Positions 1-11,480 of a DNA stretch of 64,000 bases are shown in pieces (the first letter of the stretch is position 1; each line of letters opens with the position of its first letter). The position numbers were made by a program, and so were the translations under genes. Origin of the DNA: Dugong dugon (taxonomy: Eukaryota; Chordata; Mammalia; Sirenia; Dugongidae); contig CM057462.1 in NCBI GenBank assembly GCA_030035585.1, positions 64,700,734 to 64,764,733 on the forward strand, in the 5' to 3' direction. A model generated the notes under the pieces. It was not told the DNA's origin and searched no databases. It worked only from the letters and a program-made list of their open reading frames with translations.

Positions 1-300
1 AGAGTTGTGCGACTTGTGCTATTCCTGGGATGCAGACACAAATGCCACCCATCCCAAGGGCATAAGCCAGAAAACGGACAAGCAGCATCGTTGTGTGATA
101 GGCATCAGCCTAGAGGTGTGCATAGGTGGGTGGGAGCAGAAAACACTGGCTTAGCCCTAGGGCATCTGATTGGGAGGGAGGTACAGACTGGAGGGATCTG
201 CCCAGCCTCCACCGTGTCCTGGGAGGGATCAACCAAACCTTGTGCAGGAGGAAGGGGGAAATAATCATTTTTTAATAAAAGTTTGAGGATTGGGTGGAAG
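1..300. other. Intergenic sequence, nothing recognised
   Basis: No conserved coding exon, RNA gene or clear repeat was recognised here. The short open frame from position 7 has no family resemblance and no splice context, so I treat it as chance. Confidence 0.5.
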
Positions 301-867
301 TATGTTTAGACTTGCCCTTCTCCAGGTTCCATAGATTATTTCCAGAGATGACCCCAAAGTCTCTCCCATCCTGCCTGCCCATTGACAATCTGACTTTGAC
401 ACTTCTGCCAGAGAGAGAGTCTATTTCTCCTTCCCTTAAATTTGAGCTGGCCTTGTGACTTACTTTGACTAATAGAATGCAGAAGAAGTGATGCTATGTG
501 AGTTCTGAGCATAAGACTTTAGAGACCTTGCCACTTCCATTTTTGCCCTCTTGGGAGACAGCTGCTATGTAAAGAAGGAAAGGCCACATGGAGAGAGGCC
601 CTGGAGGGTAAGAGTCAGTGGAGGAGAACTGAGGTTTCCCAGGTGACTGTCAGCACCAATGGCCAGACATGTGAGTCAGGCCATCTTGGCTGTTCCAGCC
701 CCACACCAGTTCTGAGTGAATGTAGCTGTGTGAATGATCCCAGCCACAGGAAGCAGTGAAACCCTCCAGCTGAACCCAGCCAACCCACAGAATTCATGAA
801 AAACAATAAATTGTTGTTGTTGTTTTAAGCACTAAGTTTTGGGGTGGCTTATTACATAGCGATAAAA
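301..867 (+). mobile_element. Old MaLR-type solitary LTR (MLT1-like)
   Basis: The stretch runs like a mammalian MaLR LTR: a middle part about spotted tracts near 430-560, a segment near 660-780, then an AATAAA-type signal near 805-810, a GTT-rich run, and the terminal phrase on 'aagcactaagttttggggtgg' type sequence at 827-847. This end is characteristic of MLT1-class LTRs in placentals. No internal region or partner LTR is seen, so it is a solitary LTR. The 5' boundary is approximate. An AfroSINE sits directly at its 3' end. Confidence 0.55.
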
Positions 868-1032
868 CCAAAAAACGAATCTATTGCTGTTGAGTCAATT
901 CTGACTCATAGTGACCCTATAGGACAGAGTAGGGCTGCCCCATAGGGTTTCCAAGGAGTGGCTGGTAGATTCTAATGGCTGGCCTTTTGGTTAGCAGCCG
1001 TAGCTCTTATCCACTGTGCCACTAGGGCTCCT
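868..1032 (-). mobile_element. AfroSINE
   Basis: Reverse-strand AfroSINE. The shared RTE-like tail (GACTCATAGTGACCCTATAGG) is at about 901-921 and the tRNA-like head, ending as the complement of GGAGCCCTAGTGG, is at about 1019-1032. It is A-rich at its 3' side (868-878). It is inserted at the end of the LTR, so it is younger than that LTR. Confidence 0.88.
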
Positions 1033-1726
1033 ACACAACAACAGATGATTGAAATAGATGATTGAAACTCCATGAAGGGGTCAATTATTCTCAGGTCCCT
1101 CGTGGAGGAGAAGGATGAGGTCACTTAGGAAGCATGAATAGAGTGGTTCTTTGGATGAGGGTGAGCACCCAAAGGTGAACAATCCACATACTGTTCAGTG
1201 AACTTTGACCTGTGTGGCCTGGCTTAAAAAGATGGTCTGAACCAATCAGATTCTTCTCTCTCAGGAATGTGGAATTAGGGAACAGGAGCTGGGTAGTCAA
1301 CAACAGGAATAGAAGCTGAGGATGCTGTGAAAGACAGTTGGCTCCCAAGAGACCTGGATGAGTCTTAGCAAGCTGCAGTTATATTCAATGTAAAGCTATG
1401 GGTGGACAGAAGCCATCTGTGAGAAGAGTCAGGCAATCAGCAGAAAAAGAGATGGGAAAGGATGTGCAAGGGCAGCAGAAACACCATGAGAGAGAAATCA
1501 TGCTGTCCTGAGAGGAAGCTGCCTGGCTGTGGTTTCCATCTCTAAATTTCCATGAGACTCTCCACATCGCTTCAGCAAATGACCCAAAGAGGAAAGCTGA
1601 GAGCTATTGGCTTTACTTGACTAGTAATCTTTCCCACCCTCTTCTAGTAACAAATCCTGCCTCCCTGGTCACAGGAGTAGGCATGTGACTTAGAACTGAC
1701 CAATTGTAGGACCCTATTCCCCTGGA
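1033..1726. other. Intergenic sequence, nothing recognised
   Basis: I see no exon, RNA gene or confidently identifiable repeat in this 0.7 kb. Open frames on the minus strand (for example 1121-1348) have no recognisable motif. Confidence 0.45.
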
Positions 1727-1919
1727 AGGAGCCCTGGTAGTGCAGTGGTTAAGGTCAGTGGTTTGAACTCACCCAGTGGCTTATCGGGAGAAAGATGTGG
1801 TAGTTTGCTTCCATAAAGATTACAGCCTTGGAAACCCTTTGGGGGCAGTTCTAGTCTGTCCTATAAGATCACTATGAGTTGGAATTGACTTGATGGCAAT
1901 GGGTTTGGTTTGGTTTATT
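1727..1919 (+). mobile_element. AfroSINE
   Basis: Forward copy starting GGAGCCCTGGTAGTGCAG, with a middle part that includes ATAAAGATTACAGCCTTGGA, and the RTE-like tail CACTATGAGTTGGAATTGAC near 1870-1889. It ends in a G/T-rich run. It is the last AfroSINE for about 16 kb, until about 18.6 kb. Confidence 0.9.
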
Positions 1920-4049
1920 CCCCTGGACACAATGATTTAGCCAAGGATGAACACGCAACCCCAGCCAGGCCACTCTCTGGCACTTTCTTATAGGGATGGT
2001 GGGAGATTTGGTTCTTTTTTCTCTGGGGTTATTAATTTGAAAGGATGTAAGCTGGAAGTCCATCTTTCCCTGTAGCAGGTGAAAGAACATGGAAGAAGTC
2101 CATCTTGCCAATCAGGCAAGACCTTTTCTCCCCTGGTGCCCAGAGATCATGGTTTGTTACCTCTCCTTCCACGTTCTGACTTGGATTCACTTCCATGGCT
2201 GAGACAGCACAACCAGCAGTGGACTTGATGTTAGGAGACCTGAGTTCAAGTCCCAGCTTTACCATTCTCTGAGCCTTTATTCCCCTGTGTGCTCGACTCA
2301 GCTGATGGAGATGTGGGGAATCACACAAGAAGCTGCATGGTAACTATAATGAACTGAGTATACATCAGGGGCCAATTTGCTGAGAGATGAGAGGACTTCA
2401 CAGAGGAGATGATTGAGACAAGGGAATGGGTGATCCAGGGAGGGGCAACAGCTTGTGCACAAACACAGAGGCATGGGACCTCTTAGAGGAGTGGGAGGAA
2501 ATTCAGGGTGCCTCAAGAGCAGGGTGCAGGGGTAGGGTACAAACAAGGCTTTTGAGGTCAGCAGACTACGAATGGCCTTGAGGGGCATTTAAGGAGCTTG
2601 AATATCAATCACGCTGAGGAAAGAGCAGAGCGTTTGAAGAATGGATATGGTCAGATTTGTGCTTTAGGAAGATCACTCTGGCTTCTCAGCAGCAGTTAGA
2701 CTGGAGTAGAGGGCAAGACTGAAGGCAGGAAGTGAACTAATCTGGTGGGGATACAGCGGAGGAGGGCCTGAGTGGGGAGTTTTTAAGAGGTGGCAGCCTA
2801 GGACCTATGTGCCCCAAAGCAGGCAGGGGGCAGGACTTCCCATCCTCCCAGTGTGGCTTCAGCTGGGAATAGCAGCCCCAGGTTCTCAGGCTTCTGAGTC
2901 ACCTTCTTGGGTTCATGGTTGCCCTGAGGCCGGGTCAGCCTTCTTCCTTTGCCATAATTGCTTCCTGCCAACAAGACTGGCCTCCTCCAAGTGTCCTTGA
3001 GGAAACCCTTGTAAAAGCAGTTGAGCGTTACACGAGGAAGCAGACACCTTCAGCTGCCACTTCTCCCAACTCCCTGCAGGAACTAGCGCTGCTCTGGCTG
3101 TTGCGGGTGTTCTGAGGCAAACACTCCATCATCAACTCCGGCCATATTTGGGCCAGCATAGTGGTCTTAGGGCTCTGGGCTGGGCTCCAATGGATGGTGG
3201 AGCAGATGGAGGCTGAAATTCAGCCTGTGCTTGAATTGCCATGTTGTATGCCCTGGCATGACAGGGTTGATTTGTTCAGAAGGGCTATCTTTTTCTAATT
3301 AGCCCAAAGATGCCATCTAGCAGTGTATTTATGGGGCTGCTTCCATTCAGAGAGGGCGCCTTTTCCTAATTTGTACAGAAGGAGCCACATGGACTAGCTC
3401 TTGGCCTTTTTCCTCACTGCCCACTATCCACCCATTTGGACTCTCATGATGTCCTTCCACTGGACCGAGGGAGAAACTAAGTCCCAATGCCTGCTTCCAT
3501 TAGCTCCCTTCTGAGAGAACTGCTTTGCCCACAGGCCCTACATATCAGGGTCCAGTTTGGCCACAGATGAGTGGGCCAAGGGAGGGCATCTGACCTAAGG
3601 GGCCCCGCCAAAAGCTAAGCTGAACCAATCAGATTCCTTTGCTTGAGTACTGGAGCTCAGAGACTTTGTGTAGGGTGGGTCTGCAGAGAGAGCCAGTCTG
3701 AACATAAACCAAGGGAAAAAGTCCAGCTGCAAATATTGCCAAGGAGATGAGAGCCCGTGAGGCCCAGATATGAGGAAGGAGAGGCCCAGTTGCCAGTTCC
3801 AGTTCTCTTGAGGCCCAGCCATTCTTGATTTTCCATCCTTAGATTCCCTTGTAATCTTAGTTCCCCCATTTCTTTGAACTAGCTAGAGTGGGTCTCTGTT
3901 TCATGTAACCACAGAGTCCTTATTAGAACAAGGACATCAGCCCCAAGGAGATTCCTGAAGTAACCCCACTGTGTGAGCTCCCTCAGGCCTCTTTTCCCCA
4001 TTACCCCTCACTCCAGCCCTATCTCAGGTCAGGGAAGAACAGGAACCCT
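1920..4049. other. Intergenic, with weak old-repeat fragments
   Basis: No gene was recognised. Around 2225-2300 there is a MIR-like phrase (a tRNA-derived SINE core pattern on sorting of 'gagttcaagtcccag'). Around 2570-2750 there is a stretch resembling an unnamed ancient mammalian repeat whose relatives are seen at about 11160-11480 and 51980-52400. The segment lies beyond the proposed HPCAL4 3' end. Confidence 0.4.
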
Positions 4050-7000
4050 CAGCACAGTCACACCTTTTATTTATTGGGGGTGGGGGAAGAACCCAAAACA
4101 CCACACAGCACAAGGTCAAATGGGGAGGACAGTCACTGCAGGCACAGCCAGAAGCAGCACATCTGGAGGTGGTGGGGGACTGCACTGGGGCAACTGCTCT
4201 AGACTGGAGAACCTGTGGTGAGGTGGAGGGCCTCCCTCTGTCACCCAACCCCCCAGCCTCCTTCTCTTGCTGCTTAGAAGGCTCTGGATCTGACCAGCCT
4301 CCACCAAGCAGGAAGGGCCATACACCCTGGGAGGACCCCACACTCTAGCAAAGGAAAAAGAAAACCCTGTAAATTTCAGAAATAAAATTGCATATCTTCT
4401 GAGACTTTTCAATAGTTAGATGAATTTTTTTTTAAGAATGATGAATAAAATACGTAAGAAATGTATTCTTGCCCCCACAGTGATCTCTAATGTCAGCACA
4501 AAGCCTCACCCAGGGTGGGTCTTCAGGAAATATTGGTTATCTTAATAAATTTCTGTGTAAAAATATTTAGTGTCAGCTTACTCCCCTGCCTAGAAACCCT
4601 GGCTTGTTCTCTTATTTTTATCCTTTCTATCTGTCTATCTATTTATCTCCTACCTCTAGAGGCTCTGCCATTGTCAGAAAAGAAAGAATTAAGTACCTTT
4701 GGTTATATGCTTCCTTTTTCTTAAAGTTTGACTTAAAAGTAAATTATATAATCCTGACTATAGCTCACTGGAGTGTGGCCATCTGAAGGAGCCCATGCTA
4801 ATGATTTTGGGAGATCAGAAACAATGGGCTTATCAATCAGCCCAAAGGAATGAATGAGGACAGAATAGAGTGAGAAGGCAGATTGTAAGAAGGGACCTTG
4901 CAATTCAGAGTTGCTGTAAGAAGATACAGAACTTCAAGGGAGAATTTGGCTATATCAATATTTTAACTGTATAGTTTTGTGTCTATGTGAGTCATACTTA
5001 ATTCTCTGCTAACCTTGTGTTTTATAGCCAGTCCCTCTCAGCTGGGGAGGGATGAAAGGCATGCCCCTCTCCTCAAGGCAGGGCCAGTGTTCTACCACAG
5101 GGGCTTCTGAGAACACAGTCCATGGGATACCCAGAAGCATGTGGGAGCAAGGCCTGGCCTGCCTGTGGCTCCTCCCATCAGCAGGTGGTGGGCCCAGTTC
5201 CTGGCCTGGCATTATGTGTTCACACAGCTGGGCTGTCTAGGAGGTCTCGGCCCGACGAGCAAATATCACCCACAGGTATATGTGTCGAAGCCTGGAGTGA
5301 TCAAACATACCCTCATGGGTAGGACTTGTCCACCAACTTGGAAAAGACAAAAACAGCTCTCTTAGGGAAGATGATAGTGGTAAGGGCAGTGCAAGATACT
5401 TCCAGGGTTCTGAGTCAGAGCCTCCTAGGTCAGCACTGGACCATCAGCTGACTGCCCAGAAGCAGAAAACAGAATGCTTGAAACTGGGACTTCAACCAAG
5501 CTCTTTTTTTTTAAGACAACAGCCTCAGAAGCTTCTTAGCAGGAATCTTCAAAAGACCAAACCCAGCTTAACTTGCTGTAAAATCAACCTCTGCACAACT
5601 CAGAGTCAGAGAAATGAGCAGGGAACAGACTCTGAAGGGAAGAAACCCTCTTAGAGTCTTGGGTTCAAGTCTTGGCACTGTGTCACCTGCTGACTGTGAC
5701 TGTCCCTCTGCACAAGGGACTCCCCCTGCTCTGAGCCTCAGATTCCAAGTCTGGAGGAGGGGAATGAAATCTCTACTTCTCTGGCCTGTGAGGATAGAAT
5801 GAGATGGGGTAGCTGACAAACCTTGGAAAGCCGTGAAAGTCTGTGCAATTGTGGGTTAGGTTAGATTCAACGTTTGAGGGGAAAGAACCCCACTTTGTGA
5901 AAAGTCTTCCACCAGAAGACCAGGTCCCAGCTGAGCCAGGCTGTTGAGCATCTGTGTGTCTGCAGTGCTGACTGACAGCACAAGACACACCTAAAGGCCA
6001 GCTCCTGAGAGAAATGGAACATCCCCTGAGGTATTTACTGGGTAAAGAGCTGCTAGTTCCTACCAGAGGATATGAATTCCACAGCCTTACCATGTGGCTG
6101 GTCATAGGCAGAAGGATAGAAAGAGGGTGGCAAGCCAGTGGCCCAGATTGGCCAGGAGATGCTACCTCCAAGGGTAGCAAAAAGGAAGGGCCAACAGAAC
6201 TTGGGGCCAAAGGTCAGCGTCTCCAAGAGTTTCCACCCGCAGAGAGGCAGGACAGGTGAGCACCCAGAAGTGAGCATCCTGCAAATGCAATTCTCCCAAC
6301 ACCCTGCTGACTCAGTAATCATTCCCCACTCCCACCTTGGCTGACAGCACCCTTGTGCTAGACTGTTTTCACCAGCGGTTCAAGAGGAGATCACCTGTCA
6401 CTGCACATCAAAGCAAATTTCTGATCACAAGTACAGGAGAAAGGAAAGTGAAAGACTTGAAGGAAGCAAGATTAATTTTTCTGGCAGTCAAAGCATGGAG
6501 CTGTGTAGCTAATGGAAACAAAATTGGAAAGCAAAAGCCAGAGCCCCTGGAAGATGAACTGCCTGGCAGACTTAGGATTCAGGATTAGAAAAAGCCTTTC
6601 AAACGGAGCACACCCAGCACATTCTTAGGCATTTGGTCCATAAAGGTAGCCTGAAAACCTAAAAAGAGGATCCCTCCAGTGGCCGGGTGGGTCTCTTCTC
6701 CCAGCTCCTTCTGTGGCAGTGAAAGAATAAGCCCATCCTTGAAACTAGACCAAATCCAGAAAGGAATGACCAAAATGTGGGGAATACACTTGTCTCAGCA
6801 AATCTTGTTTTCTCAAGTCTCTGAAGTCAGTACCCAAGCATAGTAGGTGCACAATAGAATGTTCATTGAACTGGAAAAGGCAATAAAAAGGACGAAGCAG
6901 AAGCAGCAGAAACTGCTGAATGTGACAGCTCAAAACTGAGACTGGTAAGAAAAGGTGGGAAAAGTGTTATCTGCTAAGTTTGTAGTATTTTTACCCCCCT

Positions 7001-7956
7001 TTTTTCCTCAGCTCTTTATTCCCTGAAACTTAGCAGTTTCTACATTCATTGAATCATTTCATAAGAAACCAACTAATATAGACTACATTTGAACACCCTA
7101 AACTAATAAAATGGCTTCAGCTCTTTTCAAGGGTACTAAAAAAATAAGTATTCCATAATTTTCCATTTTTCTCAAAACGTCTACTATTCCCCACTTACAC
7201 GGCTCCTAAACTTCCAAACGCTGTTCATTTCATCCTGCTGCAGCTTTGTCCAGAGCTGAGCGGAAAGATTTAATAACTCCTCTCAAACTAACCAGTCTTA
7301 CGTCACCCTCTGCTCAGTTGTGCTCTCAATGTCCCCTGCTGAGATACCGACCATAGGAGATCGCCTCACTACCCTATGAACTTCAAGGGGGTTTGGAATG
7401 TGAGTTGTAAACCACCATATTTTTAGCACCTACAGGTGCCTGGCACGGAACAGGTGCTCATAGACACTAGCTGAACAAAGGACCAAATGAACCCCCAAAG
7501 GCGGGGGCCAGAGGGGGCCAGGTAGAGTCGAGGGAGCAGGACAAAGACTGCCTTTAAGGGTTCTGGGTAAAAAGGACAGATCCAAACTGGACCTTTGATT
7601 AGGACCCATGGGACCACATCCTACAAAACTCAATCCCAGGAATCAACAGGACTTCAAAGCGGGACCCCAGCCCCCCTCCTTAACCCTGCCTCTTGGGGCA
7701 AAAGCCAACTCCCCTATGCCCAGTGAATGTTGGTTCTGGGCCAAGGCTGGGGGTGGGGCTAGACGACAGGATACCTGAGGACCTGTCTCCTCTGCAGCGT
7801 AGGGTGGTCCTTCAAGGATCCTGACTGAGGGGAGAAAGGGTTTGGACAGAGGGGTGGTGGGCCAGGGAGTGAGGCCAGAGTGCCCCTTCCCCCTGGGGAA
7901 GGGTCAGCCAGAGAGGTCACACCCTCCTGGCCAGGGGCCCTGCCCCTCACCAGCCT
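4050..7956 (-). other. HPCAL4: Candidate HPCAL4 3' untranslated region
   Basis: Downstream of the HPCAL4 stop codon, on the minus strand, there is no recognisable exon of another gene and no AfroSINE, L1 or LTR for 3.9 kb. The stretch ends at two overlapping AATAAA signals followed by GU-rich sequence. A MIR-like fragment lies at about 5640-5830. An alternative earlier AATAAA (complement of 7015-7020) would give a 0.9 kb UTR. The extent is inferred from repeat depletion and signals. There is no transcript evidence here. Confidence 0.4.
4066..4075 (-). terminator. HPCAL4: Candidate polyadenylation signals, two overlapping AATAAA
   Basis: The minus strand reads AATAAATAAA across these ten bases, giving AATAAA at 4075-4070 and 4071-4066. 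Just downstream (lower coordinates) is a GT-rich stretch (GGTGTGACTGTGCTGAGG), as expected after a cleavage site near 4045-4055. The distance to the proposed promoter, about 12.4 kb, is close to the size I recall for the human HPCAL4 gene. Confidence 0.45.
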
Positions 7957-8154
7957 CTACTTCTGCATGTCACACTGCAGCAGCAGCACAATTGATGGGT
8001 CACTCTTGGCCGCCTCTTTGAACTCCTCCAGCGTAATCTGGTCATCCTTATCCTGGTCCATCTTCTTGAAGATCTTGTCCACACGTTGCTGGGGTGTGAG
8101 CCCATCCTGGTTCATGCGCATCATGATCACGGTGCCCACCATCTTGTAGATAGC
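7957..8154 (-). other. HPCAL4: HPCAL4 last coding exon (residues 127-191)
   Basis: Acceptor CAG is at 8157-8155 and the exon opens in phase 0 with codons for AIYKMVG. It encodes EF-hand 4 and the C-terminus, followed by a TGA stop (complement of 7957-7959), and continues as the 3' UTR. Confidence 0.95.
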
Positions 8155-10178
8155 CTGGTGGGGTGAGGGGCGAGGTGTGAACACTCACAAGGGGAGGAAA
8201 GATTGGGGGCAAATGAAAGAGACCTGGAGGTGGGCAGGGAGAATACCAGGGGAAGGTGAGGATACTGAAAAGTGAAGCATGGTTATTAAGACATCTCAAA
8301 CTAAACATGTCTTAAAACCAGCTCTTCATTCCCTGCCTGAGCCTCCCCGGCATTCCCTGTCTCAGTAAACAGCAGCTCCATTCTTCCAGTTGTTCCAGCC
8401 AGTAACCTTGACACCATTCTTGACTCCCCTCCTTCTCTCATACCCCACATCCAATCCTTCAGCAAATCTTGTTAGCCCTAATTTTCCAATAGATCCCATA
8501 CCCAGAAGATCCAGGTAGAGCCCAGGGGTACTTCCTACCACTCCCACTGCTCCTCCATAGTTATAGTTCCCATCAGCTCTTGACTGGATTGCTGTAGAAG
8601 TCTCCTAACTGGTCTCTCTGCTCCTTCCATTCCCCCTCTCCCACCATGGTCTATTATCCACACGGAGAATAGAGAAGGTTCTCTAATGGCTTCCCACCTC
8701 ACTCAGAATAAAGTCAAAGTCTCTAGTCCAGCCTACAAAACACTGTTATGGATTGAATTGCATCTCACCAAAATAGGTGTTGAAATCTAACCCTTGTACC
8801 CGTGGGTGTAATCCTGTTTGGAAATAGGGGTTTTCTTTTGTTATGTTGATGAGGTCATGCCAGTATAGGGTGGATCCTAAACCTAGTGACTTGAGTTATA
8901 AAAAGAGCAGAATAGACACAGACACGCTCAGGGGAAGACAGATGCCAAGGAACACAAAGGAACGCCAAGGATCACCGGCAGACACCAGAAACTAAGAGAG
9001 AGGCTCACAGAAGGAATTTGACATGGCTGAGACCGTGATCTGGACTTAGCCTCCAGAACAGAGAAGATACATTTCTGTTCTTTAAAACCATCCAGCCGTG
9101 GTCTTTCTGTTAGAACAGCACTAAGTAACTAAGACAGAAGCTAAGAGATTGGGCTCCTGGCTCCTGTCAGACTACTCTCCTACTGCACTCCCACACACCT
9201 GGTCTCCCAGTCACTCCTTGAATCTTGCCTCAGGGTCTTTCCATGTATTTCCCTCTGCATGGAACTCTCTTCCCCAAAACATCTACTGGGTTAACTTTCT
9301 GAACAAATTTCTCACTAGAAGGAAAGCCCTATGAAAGTAGGAACTTTGAACAGTGCCTGTGGCAGGCACACCCAATAAGGCTCCGGGGTAAAAGTCCCTG
9401 GATTTGAATCATGGTTCTGCCACTTGCTAGCCGTGTGACCTGTGCCTCAGTTTTCTCATCTGTAAAATGGGGTTTCTAACAGAACCTCCCCCATAGGGCT
9501 GTTAGCTAAAGCACTTAGCACGGGGCCTGTCCTGCACTGAGTGCCCGATCAGTGCTAATCAGTCACTGGATCCTGGGAGGCAGGCTAGGGGAGAGATGGG
9601 GTGCAGGGAAGAGGCTCCTGAGGCCAGAGAGGACGATGTCAGTAAAGGGCTGGCCGAGAAGTCAGGGGCACCCTCCACTACCCCCCAGCTTCTCCGGGCA
9701 GCCCCGGCTCACCTCGATGATCTCCAGCATCTCGAGGCGCGTAATACGCCCATCGCCGTCCAGGTCATACATCTCGAAGGCCCAGTTGAGTTTCTGCTCG
9801 AAACTGCCGCGGGAAGTGACCGAAAGGGCGCAGATGAACTCCCGGAAGTCGATGGTACCATCTCCGTTCTTGTCGAAGGTGCGGAAAGCGTGCTGCGCGA
9901 ACTTGGAGGCGTCGCCATAAGGGAAGAACTGAGGGGGAGAAAAGAGAGGTTGGGGCGCTTGGCCAGCCCTGCCCTGCAACCCCTGCTCTGGGCCCCGCCC
10001 CCGCCCTCTCGCCCACCTTGATGTAGAGCTGCTGGAACTCCTCTAGGTTGAGAATGCCGCTGGGGCAGTCCTTCAGGAAGCCTTTGTACCACTGCTTCAG
10101 TTCCTGCTCGCTGAACTCCGTGTTCTGAACCAGGTCCTCCAGCACCTCTGGGGCCAGTTTGCTGTTGGTCTTCCCCAT
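7957..10178 (-). CDS. HPCAL4: HPCAL4 (VILIP-2), neuronal calcium sensor; three coding exons
   Basis: Join of complement(7957-8154, 9713-9928, 10017-10178): 162+216+198 nt, giving 191 residues plus stop, the usual length for visinin-like proteins. Protein features are an N-terminal MGKTNSK myristoylation signal (Gly2), a degenerate first EF-hand with Cys38-Pro39, and canonical EF loops at 73-84 ([12 protein letters not shown]), 109-120 ([12 protein letters not shown]) and 159-170 ([12 protein letters not shown]). It ends CDMQK. The lineage-specific residues (Thr4, the Ile in LYIK, Glu106, Arg115, MMRMN) match HPCAL4 rather than VSNL1 or HPCA. The family acts as a calcium-myristoyl switch at neuronal membranes. 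All splice sites are GT/AG and in phase, and no lesion is seen. The start ATG lies in a strong Kozak context (CCGCCATGG). The neighbour PPIE lies 35 kb away on the opposite strand. Confidence 0.96.
8290..8743 (+). mobile_element. L2 LINE fragment in HPCAL4 intron (left part)
   Basis: The text follows the 3' half of the L2 open reading frame region (for example the 'cttgactcccctccttctct' type phrase near 8424, then 'ggattgctgtagaagtctcc' near 8586). It resumes after the inserted LTR at 9137-9375, so one L2 has been split. Confidence 0.7.
8744..9136 (+). mobile_element. MaLR-type solitary LTR inserted in L2
   Basis: Begins TGTTATGGATTGAATTG and ends GTAACTAAGACA, so it has the TG...CA termini of an LTR. 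It contains ATTTCTGTTCTTTAAAACCA near its 3' end. The same family occurs at 44028, 44615, 54968 and, inverted, at 35374. It interrupts L2 sequence. I see no clear 5-bp target duplication. Confidence 0.75.
9137..9375 (+). mobile_element. L2 LINE fragment (right part of split copy)
   Basis: Continues the L2 seen at 8290-8743: the 'cagggtctttccatgtattt' and 'tggaactctcttccccaaaa' phrases are typical of the L2 3' region. Confidence 0.7.
9390..9560 (+). mobile_element. MIR SINE
   Basis: Contains the MIR core: GATTTGAATCATGGTTCTGC, GCCACTTGCTAGCCGTGTGA, CCTCAGTTTTCTCATCTGTA, and the tail with GCACTTAGCACGGGGCCTG. It lies about 150 bases from the middle coding exon of HPCAL4. Confidence 0.85.
9713..9928 (-). 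other. HPCAL4: HPCAL4 middle coding exon (residues 55-126)
   Basis: Acceptor CAG is at 9931-9929 after a pyrimidine-rich tract. The first codons encode FFPYGDASK. It encodes EF-hands 2 and 3 with full sets of calcium ligands. Donor GAG|GTGAGC follows 9713. It is CpG-rich and in phase 0 at both ends. Confidence 0.96.
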
Positions 10179-10186
10179 GGCGGGGC
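10017..10186 (-). other. HPCAL4: HPCAL4 exon with the start codon (residues 1-54)
   Basis: Acceptor CCCCCAG is at 10193-10187, then eight 5' UTR bases, then the ATG at 10178-10176. It encodes the myristoylation site and the inactive EF-hand 1 (DCPSG at 37-41). Donor AAG|GTGGGC follows 10017. A longer upstream-extended reading frame to 10259 exists but lies in the intron, so I chose the ATG at 10178. Confidence 0.95.
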
Positions 10187-10472
10187 CTGGGGGACAAGGG
10201 GCTCCCTCATCGTAGTGCAGGGCAGAGGGTCCCCATATAACAGGGTCCCCTTTCTCCACAAGAGTCTTCTTTCCTCACACCCTCTCCCATAACAAGCCCC
10301 ACCTTCCCACACAGCCAGGATCTCTGCTTCCACAGCAGGGTCCCCCCCTCTCAGCACCATCATCCCCAACAAGCCCTACCTTCCCACAGCTGGGCTCTGT
10401 CCTTCACCACAGCCCCTCCCATAGGAGATCCGACTTCCCTCAGGAGGAGCTCTGTTCCTTCACCCCACCCTC

Positions 10473-10474
<2 letters not shown>

Positions 10475-10543
<69 letters not shown>
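10475..10543. repeat. (CA)n microsatellite
   Basis: An essentially perfect run of about 34 CA dinucleotides within HPCAL4 intron 1, about 300 bases upstream of the start-codon exon. Likely length-polymorphic. Confidence 0.98.
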
Positions 10544-10547
<4 letters not shown>

Positions 10548-10729
10548 TACCTTCCCTTCATTACACTCCTCATAAGGGGACCTGCTCTCTCCACAGCAGG
10601 CCCCTTTCACTACATGCTGTGCTCCTCATCAGGCAACCTTCCCACAGCAGGCCCCTCCCCTCTCCTCATAGCAGATTCCATCTCCTGACGCCCAAGTCTC
10701 CAGCCTTCTAGGTCTCAGCTCTCCTTCTC

Positions 10730-11340
10730 ACTGACCCGTGCTGCATGCCACAATCTTCATCCTTTCCTCTTCTGTTTACACCTTCCATAGCTCCCCACGT
10801 CCACAGAATAAAGTCTTAGCTCCTCTGCTTGCTGTTCAAGGCTTTCCACACTCAGCCCCCACCTGCCTCTGCCAGCTCCCCTCCTACCAGGGACCTGGGG
10901 CAGGTTCATCATGTGCCCTCTGGCACCGTCACCCATGTTCTTCCTCAAGGCCTTCCTGGGCCACCCCAGCAGGAAGCTTCTCTCTCTCCTTCCTTGGTAC
11001 AAATAGAAATCCTAGCTTGTAGCACTGATGACCCTGATTACATTCTGCTTTTCACTAGTTCATTCATTCCCTGAGCATTTATTGAGGCTGACTGTGCACT
11101 CAGCCCTGTGCTGGTGATGGAGATAAAGCAGACCTTCAATAATTTATAATCGGGTCAAAGAGGCTGATTATAAAGGGCCTTCAATCCATGCTTTGGACTT
11201 TACCCATAGTGGACAGAAGCTCTTGGAGGTTTTTAAGGCAGGCACTAAGAAGATAGTATTTATTCATTCCACAAACACAGAGTGCCTATAGAATGTCAGG
11301 TCCTGAATTAGGTACCAGGGACCCAGAAAGGCTATGTTTT
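10730..11340 (+). mobile_element. L2-like fragments
   Basis: 10730-11050 reads like L2 3' region ('agaataaagtcttagctcct', 'ttcctcaaggccttcctggg'). 11060-11110 and 11255-11330 carry the L2 tail phrases ('gagcatttattgaggctgac', 'gtcaggtcctgaattaggta'). Divergence is high and boundaries are soft. Confidence 0.45.
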
Positions 11341-11480
11341 AAATTTTTCCTTTGGCTACAGTATGCAAGATGACCTGGGGCTGGGGGCCGGTGAGGAGAG
11401 TAGGGAGGGGTCTGCTGCACAGTCCCTATGAGAGATGATGAGGCTTAAATTAGGGTACGGGTTGTACAGAGATGTGGATG
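11160..11480. repeat. Unnamed ancient repeat, interleaved with L2-like pieces
   Basis: Phrases such as 'ctttggactttacccatagt' and 'tcttggaggtttttaaggca' near 11190-11240 recur, diverged, at about 2570-2750 and 51980-52400 in this window. I recognise the pattern as a common old mammalian interspersed repeat but cannot name its family. Confidence 0.35.

Noticed and set aside
1..4049. NT5C1A, the gene I would expect next to HPCAL4
   Set aside because: No exon with nucleotidase sequence was recognised. It probably lies to the left of the window.
9596..10197. Long open frames on both strands over the HPCAL4 exons (for example 9709-10197 minus, 9596-10021 plus)
   Set aside because: These are shadows or read-throughs of the true exons, which are fixed by splice sites and by the EF-hand protein sequence.
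10475..10543. CRISPR-like or other functional repeat array
   Set aside because: It is a simple CA microsatellite; no array with spacers exists in this window.
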